Assembly: GCA_021783215.1 (NCBI GenBank)
Contig: JAJXUB010000012.1
Coordinates: 1-35,867 of the forward strand
DNA length: 35,867 bases
Reading direction: 5' to 3'
Source of the DNA: Actinomycetes bacterium
GTDB taxonomy: Bacteria; Actinomycetota; Actinomycetes; Actinomycetales; Dermatophilaceae
The stretch's first letter is position 1, and every line of letters starts with the position of its first letter. The notes beneath the pieces were generated by a model, which had not been told where the DNA came from, did not search any database, and worked only from the letters and a program-made list of their open reading frames with translations. The position numbers and the translations under genes were made by a program. Shown piece by piece: positions 16,449-24,533 of the stretch.

Positions 16449-16904
16449 CCAGTTGTGCATGAGGGCGACCGGCTGGTCACCGGCGAGGCGGAGCCGCTCG
16501 ACGCTGATGAACCTGCTGTCGGACGGCACGTCGAGGGCCTTGGCGACGACGGGGTTGACGACCCCCGACTCGAAGGAGAGCACCCTCGTCGCCGGTCGCT
16601 GGCCCCGGACCTCCATGTCCTCGTAGAGGCTCGTGAGCTCGTCGCGACGGTGGATCGCCTGGTTGGCCACTGACGTCCCGACACCTCGGCGCCTCACGAG
16701 CAACCCGCGGCTGACGAGCTCGGCGATCGCCCTCCGAACGGTGGGGCGTGAGAGGGAGAGCCTCTCGGCCAGAGCCAGCTCGTTCTCGAAGGGATCACCG
16801 GACTTGAGGGTGCCGTTCTCGATGGCGGCGGTGAGCTGTTCGGCCAGCTGGTGGTACAGCGGGACCGGGCTGCTCCGGTCGACGCTCAGCGGAATGACCT
16901 TCAC
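16167..16904 (-). CDS. GntR/UTRA (HutC-type) transcriptional regulator
   Basis: A 245-residue repressor. An N-terminal winged HTH covers about residues 10-80 ([50 protein letters not shown]). A UTRA ligand domain follows (about 95-240, with [19 protein letters not shown] and [22 protein letters not shown]). UTRA domains commonly bind sugar phosphates or related effectors. It converges on the sugar importer and is its probable regulator. GTG 16904 has no ribosome binding site, but TACCCT ends 7 bases upstream, so the mRNA may be leaderless. Confidence 0.88.
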   Translation of the reverse strand: MKVIPLSVDRSSPVPLYHQLAEQLTAAIENGTLKSGDPFENELALAERLSLSRPTVRRAIAELVSRGLLVRRRGVGTSVANQAIHRRDELTSLYEDMEVRGQRPATRVLSFESGVVNPVVAKALDVPSDSRFISVERLRLAGDQPVALMHNWLPPRVDGLAAGDLDNGSLYRLLRSRGVRPVIAHQRIGARRPSGRERKLLHLRAGDPVLTMSRRAYDAEGAAVEYGDHCYRWDQYAFDLTVHQH

Positions 16905-16911
16905 AACCGAC

Positions 16912-16917
16912 AGGGTA
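16912..16917 (-). promoter_or_regulatory. Candidate -10 element for leaderless gntR
   Basis: TACCCT on the minus strand lies 7 bases before GTG 16904. Two TGACA words (TGTGACA and CTGACATA) lie just upstream and could be regulator half-sites. The rest of the 16905-17167 gap holds no gene I can support. Confidence 0.35.
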
Positions 16918-17167
16918 TGTCAGATCGTTTGTCACATCGGGAACATAGGAACTTCGAATGTCCTGACAACTGGGACGGCCGGGGGTTCGCGTCCACCTCG
17001 AAGACTCAGGCATGGATCAGCCGCGACATGACGGGTGCAGCGACCCCGAAGCGGACCGTTCGGGCCATGTTCGGGCTCCGGTCGCGAACGCGGGACCCGC
17101 CATACCGGCCAAGCCTGTTGTGGCCGCGGCCACGACGGCCGGTGGTCTACGCCTCCACATCTCGACG

Positions 17168-18373
17168 TCAGCCGACGTACGGCGGCTTGCGCCGAAGCTC
17201 CTCGCGCGCGATCGACCGACGGTGCACGGCGTCGGGCCCGTCGGCGATCCGTAGCGCCCGCGCCCACGCGTAGAAGTAGGCCAGGGGCGTGTCCTCGGAG
17301 ACACCGGCGCCGCCGAAGACCTCGATGGCTCGGTCGACCACCGCGGTGGCCATCGCCGGTGCGGCGACCTTGATCCCGGCAATCTCGGTGCGCGCACCCT
17401 GGGCGCCGAACTGGTCGATCAGCCACGCCGTCTTGTAGACATAGAGGCGGGCCTGGTCGATCTCGATGCGTGACTGGGCGATCAGCTCACGCACGACGCC
17501 CTGGTCGGACAGGTGCCGGCCGAATGCGACGCGAGACTTTGCCCGGTCGACCATCAGCGCGAGCGCCCGCTCGGCCATCCCGATCGCCCTCATGGCGTGG
17601 TGGATGCGCCCGGGTCCGAGCCGAGCCTGGGCGATCATGAAGCCGTCGCCCTCGCCGGCGATGAGGTTCGACGCCGGGACCCGCACGTCGCGGAACACGA
17701 CCTCGGCGTGGCCATGCTGGTCGTGGTAGCCGAAAATCGGCAGATCCCGCTCGACCGTCAGACCCGCGGCGTCCCGCGGTACCAGGATCATCGACTGCTG
17801 CCGATGGGTCTGCGCCGTCGGGTCGGTCTTGCCCATAACGATGAACACCTGGCACCGCTCGTCCATCGCGCCGCTGCTCCACCACTTGCGCCCGTTGATG
17901 ACGTACTCGTCTCCCTCGCGGCGCATGAGCGTCGTGATGTTCGTGGCGTCGGAGGAGGCGACATCCGGCTCCGTCATCGAGAACGCGGAACGGATCTCGC
18001 CGGCCAGCAACGGCTCGAGCCATCGTTGCTTCTGCTCCGGAGTGCCGAACATGTGCAACACCTCCATGTTCCCGGTGTCCGGCGCCTGACAGTTGATCGC
18101 CTCGGGCGCGAGCACCGGGGACCATCCCGAGATCTCCGCGACGGCGGCATACTCCAGGGTGGTCAGGCCGGACTCGGCGGGCAGGAACAGGTTCCACAGC
18201 CCTCGCTTCCGGGCGGACTCCTTGAGCTTCTCCACCACCGGCGGGTGCTCGTGCTGGCCGAGCTCGGCGAGCTGGCGGTAGTACACCGGCTCGGCCCTGA
18301 AGACCTCCTCCCGCATGAAGTCCCACATGCGGCCGCACATCTCCTCGGCCTTGGGCGAGAGCGCGAAGTCCAT
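17168..18373 (-). CDS. Acyl-CoA dehydrogenase (ACAD10/11-like)
   Basis: A 401-residue FAD-dependent dehydrogenase that would introduce an alpha,beta double bond in an acyl-CoA. Features are the start MDFALSPKAEEMCGRMWDFM, the FAD segment FSMTEPDVASSDATNITT, GRKWWSSGAMDERCQVFIVMG and the C-terminal VFGGAGVSEDTPLAYFYAWA with RIADGPDAVHRRSIARE. These match the subgroup that in animals is fused to an APH-type kinase (ACAD10/11). Here that kinase is the preceding gene, and the ATG overlaps its stop by one base. It is the last gene of the operon. Confidence 0.9.
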   Translation of the reverse strand: MDFALSPKAEEMCGRMWDFMREEVFRAEPVYYRQLAELGQHEHPPVVEKLKESARKRGLWNLFLPAESGLTTLEYAAVAEISGWSPVLAPEAINCQAPDTGNMEVLHMFGTPEQKQRWLEPLLAGEIRSAFSMTEPDVASSDATNITTLMRREGDEYVINGRKWWSSGAMDERCQVFIVMGKTDPTAQTHRQQSMILVPRDAAGLTVERDLPIFGYHDQHGHAEVVFRDVRVPASNLIAGEGDGFMIAQARLGPGRIHHAMRAIGMAERALALMVDRAKSRVAFGRHLSDQGVVRELIAQSRIEIDQARLYVYKTAWLIDQFGAQGARTEIAGIKVAAPAMATAVVDRAIEVFGGAGVSEDTPLAYFYAWARALRIADGPDAVHRRSIAREELRRKPPYVG

Positions 18374-19440
18374 CAGCTTCCTTCCTGATCCAGTCGGGTA
18401 AGGCCCTCCGCCGCGATCCGGGCGACCTCGGCGTCGAGGTCGCCGAACTGCTGACCCGCCATGGCGCCTGCCGCGACCCGCGCCGCGATGCCCTGCGCGA
18501 TGACAGCGAACTTATAGTGTGCGAGCGCTTCGTAGAAGGCCAGGTCCTCCACGTGAGCCCCGGTCGCCGCGGCGTAGCGCTCTGCGAGGTGCGCGCGTCC
18601 GGGGAAGCCGTCGGTTGTCGTCACGGCGGGCGTCAGGAGCAGTGCAGGCTCCCCCGGCTCTCGCCAGTAGAACTGCAGGAGGCCCAAATCCGTCATCGGG
18701 TCGCCGAGTGTGGACAGCTCCCAGTCGAGCACAGCGGCCACCCGCCCGGGATCGGCCAGCTCCATGAGACAGTTGTCGAGCCGGTAGTCGCCGTGCACGA
18801 TCGACGACCGCCCAGGCGGCAGCGTCTCCACCAGCGCACGAAGCCGACTACCGAGCGCGGTGACGCCCGGCACGTCGTGTGTCTTCGACCGCTCCCACTG
18901 GCCGGTCCACCGACGGACCTGCCGCTCCAAGAACCCTTCCGGCCGACCGAAGTCGCCCAGGCCGACCGCGGTCGCGTCGACCGAGTGAAGGGCGACGAGC
19001 ACGTCGACCAAGGCGTCGGCGAGCGCGACCTTGTCGTCCACCGACTCCGCGTAGCCGGTCGGGAGCGCGGCGCGGATAACGTGCCCGGGCACCTTCTCCA
19101 TCACGTAGAACGGGGCGCCGATCACCTCTCCAGTGTTGTCCTCCAGCAGCACCTCAGGCACGGGGACCGCTGTGCCCCGGAGCGCCTTCTGGACCCGTGC
19201 CTCGCGGCCCATGTCGTGTGCGCTCGGCAGCAACGCGCCCGAAGGGGGCCGACGCAGGATGACCGCGCCCGCCTCGGGGTGGGCGCGAGCCGTCACCTCG
19301 AAGGTCAGGTTGGACTTGCCCCCGGATACGAGTGTGGCGGACGCAAGGCACCATCTGTCGTCGTCAAGCGCCCTCGCGAGGGCCGGGCCGAGAACCTCGA
19401 GCCGCACCAGGTCGGCAGCTGCCGCCTGGGCCTCGTTCAT
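18373..19440 (-). CDS. APH-family phosphotransferase (ACAD10/11 kinase-like)
   Basis: A 355-residue kinase-fold protein. Visible are the nucleotide loop LVSGGKSNLTFEV, the Lys/Arg strand AVILRRPPSG, the catalytic loop VHGDYRLDNCLME and the metal site VLDWELSTLGDPMTDLG. In animal ACAD10/11 the equivalent domain phosphorylates 4-hydroxyacyl-CoAs before dehydrogenation. I infer a similar job here, since the dehydrogenase is encoded next to it. The gene overlaps the upstream ligase stop by four bases (ATGA). Confidence 0.86.
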   Translation of the reverse strand: MNEAQAAAADLVRLEVLGPALARALDDDRWCLASATLVSGGKSNLTFEVTARAHPEAGAVILRRPPSGALLPSAHDMGREARVQKALRGTAVPVPEVLLEDNTGEVIGAPFYVMEKVPGHVIRAALPTGYAESVDDKVALADALVDVLVALHSVDATAVGLGDFGRPEGFLERQVRRWTGQWERSKTHDVPGVTALGSRLRALVETLPPGRSSIVHGDYRLDNCLMELADPGRVAAVLDWELSTLGDPMTDLGLLQFYWREPGEPALLLTPAVTTTDGFPGRAHLAERYAAATGAHVEDLAFYEALAHYKFAVIAQGIAARVAAGAMAGQQFGDLDAEVARIAAEGLTRLDQEGS

Positions 19441-21101
19441 GTCGAACGGCTCCGGAGCTCGCGCCGGAGAATCTTCCCCGTCGTGGTCTTGGGCAGTTCG
19501 TCGAGGAACTCGATGGACCGCGGGTACTTGTACGCCGCCATCTGCCCCTTCGCGTAGTCGATGAGCTCCTCCTCGCCGATCGTGACGCCCGGCTTGAGCG
19601 ACACGTAGGCCTTGACCGTCTCCCCCCGGTACTCATCCGGGACCCCCACGACCGCCACTTCGCGCACGGCCGGGTGGCCGTACATGACGTCCTCGACCTC
19701 ACGCGGCCAAACCTTGTAACCTGCCGCGTTGATCATGTCCTTCTTGCGGTCGACAATGAAGAACCAGCCGTTCCTGTCCATGAAGCCGACATCTCCCGTG
19801 CGCAACTCGCCGCCGGGCAGCGACTGCTCGGTGGCCTCGGGCTTGTTCCAGTATCGGGGCACGACCTGTGGCCCTGCGATGGCAATCTCGCCCACCTCAC
19901 CGACGGACGCTTCGTTTCCCTCCTCGTCGAGGATCCGCACGACCGTGTTGAACGTCGGGACACCGACGGACAGCGCACCGGAGCCCGGGTCGACCGGTGC
20001 TCTCACTCCGAGCGGTACGGCGTGCGAGGGGCTGTTGGTCTCCGTCAGCCCATAGATGTTGTGTATGTACAGACCCGTCTTCTCCTCGAACTGTTCAGTC
20101 ACAGCCGGCGCGATCGGCGCCCCGCCGGAATAGATCATCCGGAACGATGACCAGTCGTCCTTGGTCGCGCCCTGGACGCCGGACAGGCTGATAAACACGG
20201 TGATCGAACCCACGGTAAACGTGGGCCGGTGCTCGCGGATCGCATCCATCACGACGTGGGGCTCGAACCGGTGAGCGAGCACAAGCGGGCAACCGGCCAA
20301 GAGCGCGAGGCCGACATGGCCGACCAGACCGGTGATATGGAACAGGGGGGCCACCCCGAGCACGGCGTCGTCGGACCCAAGACCCATCCAGTCTCGGTAG
20401 GTCTGCGCGTTGAACGCTATGTTGCCGTGGGTGTTCATCGCACCCTTCGGCACCCCGGTCGTCCCAGAGGTGTAGGTGAGTATCGCAACGTCCTCGGCGC
20501 TGGGGGTGACCGGCTCCGGCCTACGTTCGGCGTACTGCTCGAAGAGCGACTGTAGGTCCAGAGTGCCTTGAGGGCGCGCCTTCTGCACCCCGGAGAACAG
20601 CCGCTCGTCATCGCGGCTCTGGTCGTCGAGCGCTGAGCAGGTCACCACCGTCGCAACGCGCGTATCACCGCTCGCGATCACTTCGCGGGCCACCGTTTGG
20701 TAGAGCTCTTCAAGGCACAGGAGCGCGGTCGCCCCGGAGTCGGCAAGGAGGTAGGTGAGCTCTCGCTGCTTGTTCATGGGGTTGACCGCAACCGCGCTGC
20801 CGCCTGCCTTCCACGCGGCGATCAGCCCGACCACGAATGCAGGGTTGTTCTGCACATAGATCGCGAGCCGGTCGCCCGCTCCGAACCCGTGTTCCGCCAG
20901 TGCCACGGCCAGTGCGTCGGAGCGCTCGTCGAGATCGGCGAAGGTCAGCGCCCCATCGAAGTACTTCACCGCCACTGCGTCGGGCCGCCCGGCTACCGAC
21001 GCGCGGAAAAGGTCCAGCATCGTGGTGAACTCCGGCGTGATGTCGGCCGGTGTGCCTTCGCGATAGAGGGAGAGCCAGGGCCTGTCGCTGTAGGTCGTCA
21101 C
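19437..21101 (-). CDS. Acyl-CoA synthetase (long-chain fatty-acid-CoA ligase family)
   Basis: A 554-residue ANL-superfamily ligase. Motifs are ILTYTSGTTGVPKGAMN (P-loop), IYGLTETNSPSHAVP, ELRTGDVGFMDRNGWFFIVD, the hinge RKKDMINAAGYKVWPREVED and the C-terminal catalytic Lys in TTTGKILRREL. It would activate a free acid with ATP and CoA as the entry step of the operon pathway. Chain length cannot be read from sequence. It starts 10 bases downstream of the cyclase stop and overlaps the next gene. Confidence 0.92.
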   Translation of the reverse strand: MTTYSDRPWLSLYREGTPADITPEFTTMLDLFRASVAGRPDAVAVKYFDGALTFADLDERSDALAVALAEHGFGAGDRLAIYVQNNPAFVVGLIAAWKAGGSAVAVNPMNKQRELTYLLADSGATALLCLEELYQTVAREVIASGDTRVATVVTCSALDDQSRDDERLFSGVQKARPQGTLDLQSLFEQYAERRPEPVTPSAEDVAILTYTSGTTGVPKGAMNTHGNIAFNAQTYRDWMGLGSDDAVLGVAPLFHITGLVGHVGLALLAGCPLVLAHRFEPHVVMDAIREHRPTFTVGSITVFISLSGVQGATKDDWSSFRMIYSGGAPIAPAVTEQFEEKTGLYIHNIYGLTETNSPSHAVPLGVRAPVDPGSGALSVGVPTFNTVVRILDEEGNEASVGEVGEIAIAGPQVVPRYWNKPEATEQSLPGGELRTGDVGFMDRNGWFFIVDRKKDMINAAGYKVWPREVEDVMYGHPAVREVAVVGVPDEYRGETVKAYVSLKPGVTIGEEELIDYAKGQMAAYKYPRSIEFLDELPKTTTGKILRRELRSRST

Positions 21102-21111
21102 GACGTCCTCC

Positions 21112-22065
21112 TCACTTGATGGCGAGCGGGTTTACCGGGGAGCCGCTGGCCTGGCTCACCTTTAGAGGCGCTGCGGCGTATAGGAACGTGTACTGCCCGT
21201 CCGCGGCGCAGGACTCCGCGAGCTTCTCGAGGTCGCAGATCTCGGTCAGCGTCACACCGAGATTCCGCATCAGGGCGCAATGCAGCGGCAGCGCGACGCC
21301 GTTGTTCGGGTCGGTGGTGACCTCGTTGGCGATCGTGTCCGTGACCAGATTGGGGATTTCCATGTCCTGGAACCACGCCAACAGCGCAGGGCTGTAGACG
21401 AGACCGGGCTCACAGAAGCCGTCGTAGAACGCATCGCCTTGCTCGAAGAACAGTCGCAGGAAGTTGGTGCGGATCACGAGGATGTCGTGCTTCTCGATCT
21501 TGGTTCCCTGCGCCTCAGCGCAGGCCATGAGGTCCTCGTGGGTGAAGGTCTCGGCCTTGTCCAGGTTGTCCTTGCCACGGAAGCGGGCCATGTCGAGGAG
21601 CACTCCGCGGCCGACCACGCCACGCTCCGCAATCGGTGCGACGCTCGCCTTGTCCAGACCCCCGACGGTGCTACGGGCGTCATAGCCGTTCCAGAGCTGG
21701 CCGCTGTACCAGACGTGTCCCAGAGCGTCGTACTGGGTTGAGCCCTGGAGGAAGGCGTTGATCTTGTCGTCGGCGTAATGCAGGCCGCCGGGGAACTGCG
21801 GCGCGTCCGCACCGTCCCAGGAGGACTCGTCGAGGATCATCGTCCGCTCAGCGGGAGCGCGACCGGGCCAGACTGGGTCACCTTTCGGATCGCCGATGAG
21901 CCGCTGCAGGGTGAAGACCTGCCCCGACTTGACGTGCTGGACGCCGCGAAAGACCTCCTCGACGGTGAGGTAGTTCAGGGCACCGACCTCGTCGTCGGGG
22001 CCCCACTTGCCCCAGTTCTTGGGGGCGTCCTTGAGAAGCTCATCCATCGTCGGAACGGCAGTCAT
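21112..22065 (-). CDS. Cyclase-family hydrolase (kynurenine formamidase fold)
   Basis: A 317-residue member of the cyclase/kynurenine formamidase family. These enzymes hydrolyse amides, lactones or cyclic intermediates with a metal. The usual HxGTHxDxPxH motif is present in the variant form QGSTQYDALGHVWY, so the first ligands differ; GVLLDMARFRGKDNL and ILVIRTNFLRLF follow. ATG 22065 has GGAGG 6 bases upstream. It is the first gene of the operon and lies behind a clear promoter and two candidate operators. Substrate is unknown; ring opening or hydrolysis of a cyclic compound is a guess. Confidence 0.82.
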   Translation of the reverse strand: MTAVPTMDELLKDAPKNWGKWGPDDEVGALNYLTVEEVFRGVQHVKSGQVFTLQRLIGDPKGDPVWPGRAPAERTMILDESSWDGADAPQFPGGLHYADDKINAFLQGSTQYDALGHVWYSGQLWNGYDARSTVGGLDKASVAPIAERGVVGRGVLLDMARFRGKDNLDKAETFTHEDLMACAEAQGTKIEKHDILVIRTNFLRLFFEQGDAFYDGFCEPGLVYSPALLAWFQDMEIPNLVTDTIANEVTTDPNNGVALPLHCALMRNLGVTLTEICDLEKLAESCAADGQYTFLYAAAPLKVSQASGSPVNPLAIK

Positions 22066-22081
22066 CGAAACCTCCAGGCAA

Positions 22082-22099
22082 ACTGAGCGATCGCTCGGT
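22082..22099. promoter_or_regulatory. TetR-type palindromic operator
   Basis: ACTGAGCGATCGCTCGGT is an 18-bp palindrome with one mismatched pair (12 bp perfect in the core). It lies in the 5' untranslated region of the cyclase gene, just upstream of its ribosome binding site. Size and symmetry match TetR-family operators. It probably binds the TetR half of the divergent regulator. Confidence 0.6.
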
Positions 22100-22119
22100 G
22101 AACTGAACAGGGTGAAGCG

Positions 22120-22148
22120 AGCATCACAACTCCGCGGCCGTTTGTCAA
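22120..22148 (-). promoter_or_regulatory. Promoter of the catabolic operon
   Basis: On the minus strand TTGACA (22148-22143) is separated by exactly 17 bases from GATGCT (22125-22120), with a TG one base before it. Start would be near 22113, so the operator at 22082-22099 lies in the transcript leader and CTGAACA (22103-22109) lies near +5. Confidence 0.6.
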
Positions 22149-22186
22149 CCTTTTCCGGCACGGCTGGTCGACAACCGCACCGAAGT

Positions 22187-22203
22187 GTTCAGCTATGCTG
22201 AAC
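22187..22203. promoter_or_regulatory. GTTCAGC-TAT-GCTGAAC palindrome at regulator promoter
   Basis: Perfect 7-bp arms around TAT. The palindrome contains TATGCT (22194-22199), which ends 7 bases before GTG 22207 and can be its -10 element. The half-site TGTTCAG recurs at 22446-22452 inside the gene (as part of the 11-mer AAGTGTTCAGC) and inverted at 22103-22109. It is a candidate site for the XRE half of the regulator and would give autoregulation. Confidence 0.55.
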
Positions 22204-22206
22204 TTC

Positions 22207-23067
22207 GTGACCATCGACGGAGCCCAGGCGGCCACGGGCCCCTCCATTCGCGAGCAACGCCAGCTGCGGAACCTGAGCCTCCGGGAGCTCGCCAGGCGGC
22301 TCGGAGTCAGCGCCGCCACATTGAGTGCCATCGAAAATGGCAAGACGGGCTTGTCGGTGCATCGGCTGTACGAGATCGCTGAGGCGCTCGGCGTCCCACC
22401 GGCCACGCTCGTCGGCGCTTCGACCGTGCCAACGTGGGTGCCAAGTGTTCAGCCAGTCGCCCCGTCCAGCGGGTGGCGCAGCTTCGAGCCGCTTCCCATC
22501 GATGTCGTGCTGGCCGGTGCCATCAGCGCTTTCGTCGCCACTGGGTACCACGGGGCCAGCATGCGCTCAATCGCCAAGCTCGCCGACATGAGCGTTCCAG
22601 GTGTCTACCACCACTACCCCAGCAAACAGGACCTGTTGGTCAGGATCCTCGACATCACCATGACCGATCTGCTCTGGCGACTGGAGGAAGCCCGGACCGA
22701 ACGATCCAACCCTGTTGAGCGCGTGGCCCTGGTGGTGGAGGCGCTGGCCCTTTTTCACGTCCGGCGCAGTGACCTGGCGTTCATCGGCGCGAGCGAGATG
22801 CGCAGTCTGGAGCCGGCGAACTACCAGCGCATCGCAAAGCAGCGAGACGAGGTCCAACGTCTGCTCGATGACCAGATCGCCGACACGATCGACCATGCCG
22901 GCGTCTTGATGGGCCACTATCGAGACGCCGGGAAGGCGATTGCGACCATGTGCACATCCCTGCCGCAGTGGTTCCGCGCAGGTGGGCCGACGACGCCCGA
23001 GGAGATCGCTGCCGAGTACGCGCAGTTCGCCCTACGCCTGATCGGCTGCCCGGATGAACCCCTCTGA
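22207..23067 (+). CDS. XRE-TetR fusion transcriptional regulator
   Basis: A ~286-residue protein with two DNA-binding domains. The first is a Cro/CI-type HTH (REQRQLRNLSLRELARRLGV, SAATLSAIENGKTGLSVHRL). After a ~25-residue linker comes a TetR N-terminal domain (AISAFVATGYHGASMRSIAK, MSVPGVYHHYPSKQDLLVRI) and then a helical ligand/dimer domain of normal TetR size. GTG 22207 fits a leaderless mRNA from TATGCT; ATG 22195 would lie within the -10 element, but is open in frame and adds four residues. It is divergent from the catabolic operon, so it is the likely regulator, with an acyl-CoA or pathway intermediate as a plausible ligand. Confidence 0.88.
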   Translation: MTIDGAQAATGPSIREQRQLRNLSLRELARRLGVSAATLSAIENGKTGLSVHRLYEIAEALGVPPATLVGASTVPTWVPSVQPVAPSSGWRSFEPLPIDVVLAGAISAFVATGYHGASMRSIAKLADMSVPGVYHHYPSKQDLLVRILDITMTDLLWRLEEARTERSNPVERVALVVEALALFHVRRSDLAFIGASEMRSLEPANYQRIAKQRDEVQRLLDDQIADTIDHAGVLMGHYRDAGKAIATMCTSLPQWFRAGGPTTPEEIAAEYAQFALRLIGCPDEPL

Positions 23068-23193
23068 TGGCAGCCGGAGGCGCTGGTGGGGGGTTCTGGC
23101 AAGGAAGCCGCGACGTCGAGGCGCCCCCATATGCGCCGGGGGGGAAGCCCGGCGTTCTCAGTGCCTCTCGGTGCTGCCCGCCGGTGCTTCTGC

Positions 23194-23757
23194 CTAGTAC
23201 CCGTACTTCGAGGTCCCGGTGCTTGTTGTCCCGGGGCTGACGCCGGATGTCTGCGCCGGGATGGAACCGGTGAGCGCCGTGCCCGCGGGGGTGACAAGCC
23301 ACCACTTGGACCCGAAGCCGTTGCTGCCTTGGCCGTTGGTCTGGCCCGGCGCCGTGTCCCCCGAGTAGTAGTACAGCGGGTGGCCGGCATACGTGACCTG
23401 GACCGTGCTGTCGGCACGGGTGAGCGTTCCCAGGTCCGCCATGCGCGCAGCGCCTTGTGCCGTTGGGGCTGCGTGGGTGATGACCGGCGGCCACGCCGCC
23501 GCGCAGCCACCGCTGCACGCCGACCGGCTCTTGCTGTCGCCCTCCCACAGGTAGACGGTGCGCCCGGCTCCGTCGGTCAAGTACGCGCCGGCCGAGCCGG
23601 CCCCGCTCCTGACTACCGTTCCGCCGGAGCCCGCGCTCGTGCCCGTCCCAGCGGGGGCACCGGCGCTGCCGCACGCGGCGACACCCAGAACTCCCGCGAG
23701 CACGGCCAGCATCAATGCCGCCCACCGGGACGGTCGCATCCGGTCGATTCTCGCCAT
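23194..23757 (-). CDS. Secreted lipoprotein with PF03640-type repeats
   Basis: A 187-residue lipoprotein. The signal peptide ends in lipobox VAAC with Cys29. After a Gly/Ser/Thr-rich linker come two copies of the 'secreted repeat of unknown function': YLTDGAGRTVYLWEGD...SGGCAAAWPPV and VTYAGHPLYYYSGDTAPGQTN, ending in WWLVTPAGTAL. Such proteins are surface-exposed and poorly understood; the family is often next to ECF sigma genes. A promoter upstream shares the GAACC-N16-CGT signature with the sigma gene. ATG 23757 has GAGGAGA 6 bases upstream. Confidence 0.86.
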   Translation of the reverse strand: MARIDRMRPSRWAALMLAVLAGVLGVAACGSAGAPAGTGTSAGSGGTVVRSGAGSAGAYLTDGAGRTVYLWEGDSKSRSACSGGCAAAWPPVITHAAPTAQGAARMADLGTLTRADSTVQVTYAGHPLYYYSGDTAPGQTNGQGSNGFGSKWWLVTPAGTALTGSIPAQTSGVSPGTTSTGTSKYGY

Positions 23758-23790
23758 CGTCGTCTCCTCACGGTTGCCGCTCTCCCCCTC

Positions 23791-23818
23791 ATCACGGCTC
23801 GGACGACCGTACGGTTCG
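23791..23818 (-). promoter_or_regulatory. ECF promoter for lipoprotein gene
   Basis: CGAACC (23818-23813), 16-base spacer, CGTGAT (23796-23791) on the minus strand. It matches the two promoters at the sigma gene in the -35 core and spacing. Start would be near 23785. Confidence 0.5.
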
Positions 23819-23840
23819 ATGCGGCAGCCGCTGGTCGTTG

Positions 23841-24533
23841 TCAGACCTTCACGTCGACAAGGACGCGACCCCGGCCGTCAAGCAACACGAAGTGCCGAAG
23901 GCTGCCGACCGGCACCTCGGTCGAGCCGGTGACCTGGGCGTTGCCGTCATACGTAGCCACCCACTGGCTGACCCGATGGCGCGTACCGTCGCCCGCGATC
24001 GCCACCAACGTGCACCGCTCGTTCCTCGGCAGCCCGTCGACGGTGGCCGCGAACGTGGTGCCGGTTCTCGCCGCGGTTAGGTCGATGCCCATGTGGACCC
24101 CGGCTGAGGTCGCCGAGAACGACGCGGTCGTGGGGCCCGCCCCCCGCACCGACCGGATCCCCACGCCAACCGCGGCGCCGAGCAGCAAGGCCGCTGCGGA
24201 AGCGGCGAGCACGGCACGGCGGCCTGGTCGGGCACCCTCGCGCCGGCGAGCGCCCCCCTCCCGCACCGGCACGGCACCCTCGGCGGCCGACCGGGTCCGG
24301 ACATAGAGGTCCTCGAAGTCGCCCCGACCGGGCGCCTCGCGCGGGGCCAGGAGTCCTTCGACGTCGGCCGCGGTGAGCTGCGCCAACATTCCCGCGACCC
24401 CATGCAGCTCCTCGTGCTCCGTCGCGCAGACCGTGCACCGGGCGAGGTGCTGCTCGACACGGGTGACGTCCGCGGGTTCGAGGGCGCTCAGAACGTATGC
24501 CCCCAAGAGGAGCTGGACATGTTCCTCGCTCAT
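23841..24533 (-). CDS. Anti-sigma factor, RskA-like with zinc motif
   Basis: A 230-residue membrane anti-sigma factor. The N-terminal ZAS/zf-HC2 helix has the HxxxCxxC motif (H29, C33, C36 in EQHLARCTVCATE). A single span follows at about residues 107-125 (AVLAASAAALLLGAAVGVG). The C-terminal ~100 residues are an RskA-type extracytoplasmic domain (GIDLTAARTGTTFAATVDGL, ending HFVLLDGRGRVLVDVKV). It would hold the sigma factor at the membrane until proteolysis or a redox signal releases it. Start ATG 24533 overlaps the sigma stop by 4 bases. Confidence 0.88.
   Translation of the reverse strand: MSEEHVQLLLGAYVLSALEPADVTRVEQHLARCTVCATEHEELHGVAGMLAQLTAADVEGLLAPREAPGRGDFEDLYVRTRSAAEGAVPVREGGARRREGARPGRRAVLAASAAALLLGAAVGVGIRSVRGAGPTTASFSATSAGVHMGIDLTAARTGTTFAATVDGLPRNERCTLVAIAGDGTRHRVSQWVATYDGNAQVTGSTEVPVGSLRHFVLLDGRGRVLVDVKV

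Noticed and set aside
16905-17167. Possible small gene between gntR and the dehydrogenase
   Set aside because: Frames crossing it are Arg-rich and lack a ribosome binding site or any known motif.
23068-23193. GGCGC...GCGCC inverted sequence between convergent genes as terminator
   Set aside because: The stem is only 5 bp and no T-run follows.
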